Shown here: one piece after another, positions 12,258-22,774 of the stretch
How the letters are laid out: each line of letters opens with the position of its first letter
Position numbering within the stretch: position 1 is the stretch's first letter
Source: Impatiens glandulifera
Taxonomy: Eukaryota; Streptophyta; Magnoliopsida; Ericales; Balsaminaceae
NCBI RefSeq assembly: GCF_907164915.1
Contig: NC_061869.1
Coordinates: 27,149,616-27,213,615, forward strand
Length of the DNA: 64,000 nt
Direction of reading: 5' to 3'
The notes under the pieces: generated by a model
The model's input: only the letters and a program-made list of their open reading frames with translations
What the model was told of the DNA's origin: nothing
The model's database searches: none
Position numbers and translations under genes: made by a program

Positions 12258-13035
12258 GCTTATTTGCAAGAAAACTCATCTAATGAAGGATCTTCAGTTG
12301 ATGGTACAAAACTCATAAAGTCCATATTAACTTTATTAACTTTGTTAGCAACGCTCTAGAAGAATGTGTCAGTAATGCAATCTAATATGACGATAATTAT
12401 GAAGACCCAAAAAGAGGACAAGAAGAATTTTTGTTGATCTTGTTAAAACTCATAAAGAGTTGGAGCAAACGTTGAAGAAAAACACGTACGAGGTTCAAGT
12501 CTCCAATACGAACTTTTCAAGATTTGAAAAGAAACTCTATAATCGACAATCTGAAATGATGAACGTTGAAAGAAAGATCAATGTTGATCTTCAACGAGTG
12601 GTTATGGAAGGAAAAAGCTTGGTTCAAAATCAGATGGTTGAAATTCAAGGCAGCATGAGAAGAACTGATGCTGGAAGATTAGAGTATGTTGATTACATTG
12701 CAAGAAAATTTCAAGCTAAAGAGAATGCAAAAGTTGCTGATGAGAAAGAGCCGAATCTCATTACTCAGGACGAGGCAGATAGAGATAGAAGAGGTGACGG
12801 TGTTTCTACCGGCACAAGTTCCAAGCGAAAGCAAACTAGCGATGCTGGCGGAAGACCAAATAAAAGAGGCGGTAGTCGTAGCAGTGATCGCGGTGGTATA
12901 AGCACTAGCGGCGATCGTGGTGGCCGAAGTGATGGAGCCGCTCGTGGTGGTAGAAGTGACGGAACTGGTCATGATGGTCACCCTCTTCCTCCTTTTCAAA
13001 ATCTGTTGACTGGTGAATGGATGAGCGGTGAATGA
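12258..13035 (+). pseudogene. Decayed accessory gene, right part with Arg/Gly-rich tail (relic X)
   Basis: The reading frame of the left part continues across the target site of the solo LTR to a stop at about 12358, then a frame change leads to an open stretch at 12460-13035 (191 codons). That stretch has a helical, probably coiled-coil N-terminal half and a C-terminal tail with repeated RGG, DRGG and ARGG motifs (about residues 130-175), as in RGG-box RNA-binding tails. The stop lies about 225 bp before the 3' LTR. It is the C-terminus of the accessory gene of relic X. The relic is broken as a whole, though this last exon-like piece remains open. Confidence 0.55.
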
Positions 13036-13246
13036 TTAACCTATCCAATTGATCCACGCGTAAAAAGGGAAGAACAATAATCTCCTTTCTTCTCCCCTGT
13101 TAGTTTATGAACTTTGTTTCTTGAAATTCGGTTTTTGAATATTGGTTTTGAAAAGTTTTGTGTAAGATGGATGAACAAGTTTAACTCTGCATTTTATATG
13201 ATGGATGTTTAAGTTGTTACTTATGCAAAGTTGTAACATCATCATC

Positions 13247-13260
13247 AAAAAAGGGGAAAT
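13247..13260 (+). other. Polypurine tract of relic X
   Basis: AAAAAAGGGGAAAT lies directly before the TG of the 3' LTR at 13261, as expected for the plus-strand primer. Confidence 0.8.
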
Positions 13261-14754
13261 TGTTGGGTCAAATTATTTTGACTAAGCATCAAAGTAGTTT
13301 GACTATTGGAATTTTGATGATGAATGTATATAAAACTCAATCTATGTCGTCTAATTGTTTTTGGTGCAGGTGTATCGAAAACATGTTATATTAGACTTAG
13401 TCTTAATAAAGTTCATTAGACTGATTTGGCATTAGATGCATTGAGTTATACGTTGTTAGACGTGCAGTCTAACAGACGGAGTTAGACGTGCAGTCCAACA
13501 GACGGAGTTAGTCGTGCAGTCCAACAGACGGAGTTAGACGTGTAGTCCAACAAACGGAGTTAGATGTGCAGTCCAATAGACGGAGTTAGACATGCAGTCA
13601 AACAGACGGAGTTAGACGTGCAGTCCAACAGACGGAGTTAGACGTGCATTCTAACTAATGGAAGTTAGACGTGTGGTCTAACTCCTTCAGATTAGTCTGA
13701 AAGGATGTATAGAAAGACGTATAGTCTAACTAATGGAAGTTAGACATGCGGTCTAACTCTTTCAGATTAGTATGAAGGGATGTGGTATTAGACGTGTTTT
13801 CTAATCCCATTAGACCATGTAGTCTAATGGATCCTGCTATTAGACAGGGGCGTCTAATTTCATTAGATGAGGTCGTCTAAGTGAAATACGTCTAATGCTA
13901 GGCTTAAGCAGTTGCTTGAAGCTAACACCCGTCTAACCACGATCAACTAGCTGTACGCTACTCCTGCTCCACTTTCCAGTGAATATCAGTACGACAACAA
14001 GTTGCAACTAATTGATTAATTCCATGTAAGCAAATATTCTTCCCACTACACATTTTTGCAGGATTATACTTGAAGAATATTTGGCGCAATACCAGATTGG
14101 TACGGCCATGATCCTAGTGCTCAAAGTCTACTGTGTACTATGGAGGTGTTCCAATGGAAGCTCGCCACGTATCATTATGAAAGATTCGACTATTGGTACC
14201 TGCTCCTTATTTAAAGATTCTGAAGGACAATGGAAGAACTGCCGGAACAAGAGAATTTGGTGAACACTGCTGTAATTATAGAGTATTCAATCTAAGCATA
14301 CAAACTGTCATATCGAGCGAGCTTCTCTCTTGTTTTTTACTAAGTGTTCAATCACGAGAGAGTTGGAATCAAAGCATTATTTTAGCTGAGTGATATTTTT
14401 CATATTGTAAGTTGAACAGAGTCTGTTCTGTTCAACAGTGAGCTATTCATGCAACTGTGATTCGAGAGTATAGTGAATCGTTCCGGTGGTTGGAAGAAGG
14501 GGTGACGTAGGAGAGTTAGCTACGAACATCCATAAACAAACTGCTGTGTTTTTTCATTATGTCATCTTCTCATTCTTGGTTCTTAGCTTCAAACCTAAGC
14601 AAACGTTTCTGCACTTGAATCGTTCAAGAGTTTGTAAGGGTTTGTGCATAATAGAATGTGATTTAAATCCTTAACATGATTTCTATCAAATCGTTTTTCC
14701 TAAGCCATTATCAATCGCCAGACCCCGTCTTTATTGATTACGCCGATCCTATCA
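13261..14754 (+). mobile_element. Copia 3' LTR of relic X
   Basis: Starts TGTTGGGTCAAATTATTTTG right after a polypurine tract and ends GATCCTATCA (TG...CA, 1,494 bp). It includes a 26-bp tandem array (13454-13661) and a GGGTGACGTAGGAG word near 14500-14513, also found in the other LTRs at 11868, 26199 and 52574. The 5 bases that follow (GTTTC) differ by one base from the corresponding word ATTTC in the 4.1-kb array, so relic X probably inserted into an array unit. Its 5' LTR is lost. Confidence 0.75.
13454..13661. repeat. 26-bp tandem repeat inside LTR of relic X
   Basis: Eight head-to-tail copies of a unit beginning GTTAGACGTGCAGTCCAACA and ending GACGGA, with one to four changes each. After the array the motif recurs in looser form (TTAGACGTGTGGTCTAAC, inverted halves) to about 13870. 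Spacer-free. Confidence 0.85.
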
Positions 14755-17700
14755 GTTTCATTTATTTGTTTTTTAATAATTCCTTATTAATTTTTAAATA
14801 TGAGTTATTGTTGTCCAATGCTATTAATAATAATCCATTTTTTCTTTAGATTAATGTTAAATAGTTTATATTTATGAGTTCAAAGAGAAAAAAATTTTTA
14901 AACTTTCTACGCAAGTAAATTTTAAGCATGTATTTTGAAAATATGAAAATAAATTGTAAATAGATTTAACAAGGATGTAATTATTATTTTTTAAGAAATA
15001 AAACACACTTCATTAATCTATTAAATTGCAAATATCGCAACATATTGTTAAAGAATTATTTGTTTAGCTCAAAGTTTTGACATGAATAATAATAAATTAT
15101 AAAAAATAATAATCAATTTAAAATATAAAAAATATTTGTGATCAACAAAAATTAAAAAAATCAACTTAAAGCTATTCCAATAGATTAAGGTAAAATTACA
15201 AAAAAAAAAATATGCAAGAGCAAGAAGAATAACACTATCTCAGGTAATAGATTTCTTTAGAAATCCTTTCTAATCATTGAAAAGTTATTATGAAATTACT
15301 GTATTGCCCCCATTCGAAAGAAGATACTCGTTAGCCAAGTTTAATGCAATAATTGGAAAAATGGTTTTACCCATCCTACAGAAACAACATTTGTCACATT
15401 GGGCACCTCAAGTCTTTGAGTTTCAAATCTTTTTTGCTCTTCTTTTTAATTGTCATCATTTAGAATATAATTTTGCAATTATCTTCAACATTTTTATCAT
15501 CATTTCAACAAATAAACAAAAACTCTTCTTCTGTATTAACTAATTACCATTGCAAATGAGAAAAGGTTCAATTACGATAGAATTTCAATAGTATTTTAAA
15601 GAATGTGGTGGCTAAGAACTGATTAATGTGTATTTCTCTTTCTCGCGGAGGTCTAGAAATTAACTATTTATTATTTATTGATGGAACCTACAATGTGGTG
15701 GATCCAAAACTAAGTTGTTACATTTGTTGGTTTGTCGAATATTCTCAAATACAAAAAATTGGAAAGTTAATAATTCTATAACAAATTTTTGATTAAAAAT
15801 GTTCTTTAAACTCACAAAACCAATTCCACAATCATATTTATCACTAAAAATGAATCGTATTTATTGGTGCAAATGGGATAAACATGGAGTGAATAAAAAA
15901 ATTAATCTAATAGTTAAAAAATCAAATAATGTTTGGTATGGTCTCATGTTCAAACTTTATTGTAATTCAAAGGTATATTTTCAATTAGGTATGCTTATTA
16001 CGCAAGGTATCAATATCCGGAAATAGAATATAATCATTACATAATTTTCGCCGCCATCTAAATTTTATAATTTCTTTAGTGAAACTCCGTGTCAATCTAA
16101 AATCTTTAATTATTTATGAAAATTTATTCAGAATACACTCCTTACGCGTGACAAGTTTTTTTTTAACATTTGACATTTTGTAGTTGAAAGAAATAAACAT
16201 TCAATTTTTTTTGGTCGTTAGCAGCCGACTAAATAAATTTGACATCATCATACAAAATTGCCTCCAACAGTGTTATACACCTCGGATCTTGGTTTAAATT
16301 TGTTTAGTAAACAAACTATTAAAATTTACTCCACTAGTTTCACTATGAAAACTAATCATTGCTATATTTTTATGATAGAAAGGCTCAAATTTACCATTAA
16401 AATCATTTAATTTTATCATTTACTAGTTTAAATGAAATAGATTAATATAACATAAGAGTCGCCTTAAATATTTTTATTTATTTAAGATTTTATTACAATC
16501 TCCTAATTTAATGATTCTACTTTAATTTAATACCTATTATCGTTATCTCATTTCCATTTAAAATGTTTTAAGTGAAAATTGTACGGGTAATTTTTAATTC
16601 TAGAGACACCAACTTTTGTGACTTAAATTATGTATTCGTATACTACATGCATTAGTTTTACATTTAACATTTTAATTGAATCAAATAAATTTTAAAATCA
16701 AAGTTAATTGTACAATTCTTTATGCCTCAATTTAAATTTTATTCCAATTACACGATTTTCAATTTTAGTTAGTATTTGACATAAATAATTAAATATTAGG
16801 AATTTTTCATTTACAAAATAAAAAGTTAAATTTAAATAATTTCATTAACAAATAATTTTATAACTTAAAATCTAACTCAGATTATGTTAATATTACACAA
16901 CTTTAAAAAAAATAATATTATAATTTACAATAGATGTATGTTGGCAATCTTATATTTTATATTACATAAATGTTTTATTTTAATATTTAAATTATATATA
17001 AATATATTAATTTACATTATATAAATTATATATATTTCAATATTAAAGATATTTTAAAAGAAAGTATTTTTTTATTAGGTATCCAACCTTTTAAAGATTG
17101 TAAATAATATTATAAACATGACCAATTAAACTTTTATAATTTGATTGTGACACCAAAAATAATGATTTCACATTGTTTTCCCTTTTATGTTTATTTATTG
17201 TGTTTAATTATTTTATTATTTTTATACTTGTGTTATAACTATAATGATAATTTGAATTATACCTTTTTATATTCAAAACATACTAAAAAAAATATCTCTA
17301 AATTCTATTGAAATATTGATGGAAATGAATCGAAATATTCAATACATAAATATCTAAAGAAAATATTATGTGCCCATAAATTAATTACCCTATCCATTTT
17401 ATCTTACATCATACAAATTATTAATAGAATCTAAATTTATATTACAACAATCATATAATTTTAATTTTGATTTATTTCTTATCCTAGATAATAGTAATAT
17501 GTTAACAATATTATGAGGACAAGATATTTTGAAAATATCATTAAAATATTATTATACCTTATAAGCATGATTAACATTATTATTTTCTATAAATACATCA
17601 TCTCTATCTAAATTACAATACTCTTTATAAGTATATATTAACTAGATACTATTTTATCTATTAATCAGGTGTAAATGTGTAGAGATTGACATAATTATTA

Positions 17701-18678
17701 TATATTAACTAGATACTATTTTATCTATTAATCAGGTGGATTGCAGTGTCTTCTTATATTTAATCAACAAGTAATCCCTACAGACACATTCGAAAAGTCT
17801 CCATCTTGCCAATTATTTTTTTCAATTAATTTGTCTCCGTTCATTGACATTACTCTCTCATGTTTAAGAGACTTTATTATTTTTATTAGTTAAAGAGAAA
17901 GAAAATCGACACTTATAGACAATGTTTTTATTAGGTATTAATAGGATCGAATTTCACACTTTAGACGAATACGACAAAGAAATCCAAGTGTTTCGAGGTT
18001 TATGATATTTTTGAAGTATCAATAGTAAGGTATATGTTTATGATAGTTAATATAGTTTAATTGTGAGTTAGTAAGATTTCGTTATATTTGTGTTTGATGT
18101 TGAAACATATTTTTTCAACTTGAACAAGTTTAAAGATATGAACATCAAACTCACGTATACTTTAATCTAAGTAACTTGTGATACAACTATATAAACCATC
18201 ATAGACATATAACTTTATATTAATACATATCCTATCATAAACTTCAATAACTCGTAATTTCTCATTGTATTCATGTTTGTTTTAAGTTTGAGATTATTAG
18301 ATTTTCACTTCTTGATAATTACATCAATGTCTGAACTTGTATTCTATTTCTTATCTTAACTACTCTAAATTTAAATAAGACTCTTAAATATGAGTGAGTG
18401 TGTCAATGAATGAAGACATGTTTATTGAAGAACGAAATTATTGACATGGTATGGAAGGAATGAAGACATTTTTATTGAAGAACGACATTATTAACATGGG
18501 ATGGAAGGAGTACAGATTTGTCAAATAATTTGTGAATTACCGATGGACTAATTGTGGATGAGAATTTTTGGAAGCAACGTGAGGCATGATAGGTCTGATC
18601 CTAATGTTATGGTCTAGAAGAGGCTATCTTATGTTTTATATCATTTAGAATATTCCTCTCAACTTAGAAGCGAAAATA
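14755..18678. repeat. 4.1-kb tandem repeat, unit 1
   Basis: The unit starts TTTCATTTATTTGTTTTTTAAT next to the relic X LTR and runs to the same word at 18679. Landmarks shared with the other units: the TATTGCCCCCATTCGAAAGA word (about 15304), the GTTTAGTAAACAA word (about 16302) and the TGAGTGAGTGTGTCAATGAATG word (about 18390). This unit lacks two small duplications found in later units, and its promoter and first exon are replaced (17632-17690) by a second copy of the intron-end sequence. No protein-coding gene is recognisable; small open frames at 15277-15543 and 15799-16026 are not conserved in the other units. Confidence 0.8.
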
Positions 18679-21600
18679 TTTCATTTATTTGTTTTTTAAT
18701 AATCCCTTATTAATTTGCAAATATGAGTTATTGTTGTCAAATGCTATTAATAATAATCCATTTTTTCTTTAGATTAATGTTAAATAGTTTATATTTATGA
18801 GTTCAAAGAGAAAATAATTTTTAAACTTTGTACACATGTAAATTTTAAGCATGTATTTTGAAAATATGAAAATAAATTGTAAATAGATTTAACAAGGATG
18901 TAATAATTATTTTTTAAGTAATAAAACACACTTCATTGATCTATTAAATTGCAAATATCGCAACTTATTGTAAAAGAATTATTTAAAAATATGTTTAGTT
19001 CAAAGTTTTGACATGAATTATAATAAATTATCAAAAATACTAATAAATATAAAATATCACAAATATTTGTGATCAACAAAAAAAATAAAAAATCAACTTA
19101 AAGCTATTCCAATATATTAAGGTGAAATTACAAAAACAAAAAAAAACAATATGCAAGAGCAAGAAGAATAACACTATCTCGGGTAATAGATTTCTTTAGA
19201 AATCCTTTCTAACCATTGAAAAGTTATTATCAAATTACTGTATTGCCCCCATTCGAAAGATACTGTATTGCCCCCATTCGAAAGATACTCGTTATCCAAG
19301 TTTAATACAATAATTGGAAAAATGGTTTTTCCCATCCTACAGAAACAACTTTTGTCATATTGTGCACCTCAAGTCTTTGAGTTTCAATTTTATTTTCTCT
19401 TCTTTTAAATTGTCATCATTTAGAATATAAATTTTCAATTATCTTCAACATTTTTATTATCATTTCAACAAATAAACAAAAACTCTTCTTCTATATTAAC
19501 TAATTACCATTGCAAATGAGAAAAGGTTCAATTACGATGAAATTTCAATAGTATTGTCAAGAATGTGGTGGCTAAGAACTGGTTAATGGGTATTTCTCTT
19601 TCTCGCGAAGGTCTATAAATTAACTATTTATTATTTATTGATGGAACCTACAATGTGGTGGATCGAAAACTAAGTTGTTACATTTGTTGGTTTGTCAAAT
19701 ATCCTCAAATACAAAAAATTGGAAAGGTAATACTCCTATAACAAATTTTTGATTAAAATTGTTCTTTAAACTCACAAAATCAATTCCACAATCGTATTTA
19801 TTAGTGAAAATAAATTGTATTTATTGGTGCAAATGAATCGTATTTATTGGTGCAAATGGGATAAACATGGAGTGAATAAAACAATAAATCTAATTAGTTA
19901 AAAATTCAAATAATATTTGGTATGGTCTCATGTTCAAACTTTATTATAATTCAAAGGTATATTTTCAATTAGGTATGCTTATTATGCAAGGTATCAACAT
20001 CCGAAATGGAATATAATCATTACATATTTTTTGCCACAATCTAAATTTTATAATTTTTTTAGTGAAACTCCGTGTCAATCTAAAATCTTTAATTTTTTAT
20101 GAAAATTTATTCAGAATATACTCCTTACGGGTGACTAGTTTTTTTTTACATTTGAAATTTTGTAGTGGAAAGAAATAAACATTCAATTTTTTTTTGTATT
20201 TAGCTGCCGGCTAAATAAATTTGACATCATCATACAAAATTGCCTCCAACATTGTTAAACACCTCGGATCTTGGTTTAAATTTGTTTAGTAAACAAGCTA
20301 TTAAAATTTACTCCACTAGTTTCACTATGAAAACTAATCATTGTCATATTTTTATGATAGAAAGGCTCAAACTAACCATTAAAATAATTTAATTTTATCA
20401 TTTACTAGTTTAAATGAAATAGGTTAATATAACATAAGAGTCGCCTTAAATATTTTTATTTATTTATTTAAGATTTTATTACAATCTCCTACTTTAATGA
20501 TTCTACTTTAATTTAATACCTATTATCGTTATCTCATTTCCATTTAAAACGTTTTAAGTGAAAATTGTACGGTTAATTTTTAATTCTTTAGACACCAACT
20601 TTTATGACTTAAATTATGTATTCGTATATTACATGCATTAGTTTTACATTTAACATTTTAATTGAATCAAATAAATTTTAAATCAAAGTTAATTGTACAA
20701 TTCTTTATGCCTCAATTTAAATTTTATTCCAATTACACGATTTTCAATTTTAGTTAGTAGTTGACATAAATAATTAAATATTAGGAATTTTTCATTTACA
20801 AAATAAAAAGTTAAATTTAAATAATTTCATTAACAAATAATTTTATAACTTAAAATCTAACTCAGATTTTGTTAATATACATTTACACAACTTAAAAAAA
20901 ATAATATTATAATTTAGAATAGATGTATGTTGGCAATCTTATATTTTATATTACATAAATTTTTTATTTTAATATTTAAATTATATATAAATAAATTAAT
21001 TTACATTATATAAATTATATATATTTCAATATTAAAGATATTTTAAAAGAAAGTATTTTTTTTATTAGGTATCCAACCTTTTAAAGATTGGAAATAATAT
21101 AATAAACATGACCAATTAAATTTTCATAATTTGATTGTGACACCTAAAATAATGATTTCACATTGTTTTCCCTTTTATGTTTATTTATTGTGTTTAATTA
21201 TTTTATTATTTTTATACTTGTGTTATAACTATAACGATAATTTGAATTATACCTTTTTATATTCAAAACTTACTAAAAAATATATCTCTAAATTCTATTG
21301 AAATATTGATGAAAATGAATCGAATATCTAAAGAAAATATTATGTGCCCATAAATTAATTACCCTATCCATTTTATCTTACATCATACAAATTATTAATA
21401 GAATCTAAATTTATATTACAACAATCATATAATTTTAATTTTGATTTATTTCTTATCCTAGATAATAGTAATATGTTAACAATATTATGAGGACAAGATA
21501 TTTTGAAAATATCATTAAAATATTATTATACCTTATAAGCATGATTAACATTATTATTTTCTATAAATACATCATCTCTATCTAAATTACAATACTCTTT

Positions 21601-22774
21601 ATAAGTATATAAATAGAGAAGTTATCTTAACCATCATTCTCACACTCTCAAATATTTTCTACAATTTTGATTTCATTCTTTAGTCCATCTAGCCTTTTAT
21701 GGATCATCAATTTGACAGGTAATGCAATTATTTTATATTTTCAATTTTATTGCTTAAATTGTAGATGTAAATGTGTAGAGATTGACATAATTAGTATATA
21801 TTAACTAGATACTATTTTATCTATTAATCAGGTGGATTTCAGTGTCTTCTTACATTTAATCAACAAGTAATCCCTACAGACACATTCGAAAAGTCTCCAT
21901 CTTTCCAATTATTTTTTTCAATTAATTTGTCTTCGTTCATTGACATTACTCTCTCATGTTTAAGAGACTTTATTATTTTTATTAGTTAAAGAGAAAGAAA
22001 ATCGACACTTATAGACAATGTTTTTATTATGTATTAATAGGATCGAATTTCACACTTTAGACGAATACGACAAAGAAATCCAAGTGTTTCGAGGTTTATG
22101 ATATTTTTGAAGTATCAATAGTAAGGTATATGTTTATGATAGTTAATATAGTTTAATTGTGAGTTAGTAAGATTTCGTTATATTTGTGTTTGATGTTGAA
22201 ACATATTTTTTCAACTTGAACAAGTTTAAAGATATGAACATCAAACTCACGTATACTTTAATCTAAGTAACTTGTGATACAACTATATAAACCATCATAG
22301 ACATATAACTTTATATTAATACATATCATATCATAAACTTCAATAACTCGTAATTTCTCATTGTATTCATGTTTGTTTTAAGTTTGAGATTATTAGATTT
22401 TCACTTCTTGATAATTACATCAATGTCTGAACTTGTATTCTATTTCTTATCTTAACTACTCTAAATTTAAATAAGACTCTTAAATATGAGTGAGTGTGTC
22501 AATGAATGAAGACATGTTTATTGAAGAACGAAATTATTGACATGGTATGGAAGGAATGAAGACATTTTTATTGAAGAACGACATTATTAACATGGGATGG
22601 AAGGAGTACAGATTTGTCAAATAATTTGTGAATTACCGATGGACTAATTGTGGATGAGAATTTTTGGAAGCAACGTGAGGCATGATAGGTCTGATCCTAA
22701 TGTTATGGTCTAGAAGAGGCTATCTTATGTTTTATATCATTTAGAATATTCCTCTCAACTTAGAAGTGAAAATA
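18679..22774. repeat. 4.1-kb tandem repeat, unit 2 (full length)
   Basis: 4,096 bp, the most complete copy. It has the duplicated TACTGTATTGCCCCCATTCG word (about 19234-19290), the duplicated TATTTATTGGTGCAAATG word (about 19828-19865), a TATA box at 21606 and a small spliced frame (21699-21859). Sequence identity to the neighbouring units looks well above 90% by eye. The 3' part contains a local duplication of about 54 bp (TGAAGACATGTTTATTGAAG and TGAAGACATTTTTATTGAAG, about 22508-22600). Confidence 0.85.
21606..21859 (+). other. Promoter, short exon, intron and exon in unit 2 (possible micro-gene)
   Basis: A good plant TATA box (TATATAAATAG, 21606-21616) precedes a pyrimidine-rich leader and an ATG at 21699. 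The frame runs 20 nt to a GT donor (21719), followed by a 113-nt T-rich intron ending in CAG (21829-21831), and continues to a stop at 21857-21859. The predicted peptide has only 15 residues (MDHQFDR, then about eight more). It may be the start of a longer ancestral gene, a non-coding RNA promoter, or chance. Units 3 and 4 keep the same arrangement with small changes. Confidence 0.3.

Noticed and set aside
13454..13661. CRISPR-like regular repeats
   Set aside because: The units are directly adjacent without spacers, they lie inside an LTR, and the DNA is from a plant nucleus.
15277..16026. Small open frames in array unit 1 (88 and 75 codons)
   Set aside because: The same positions in units 2-5 carry stops and indels, so the frames are not maintained.
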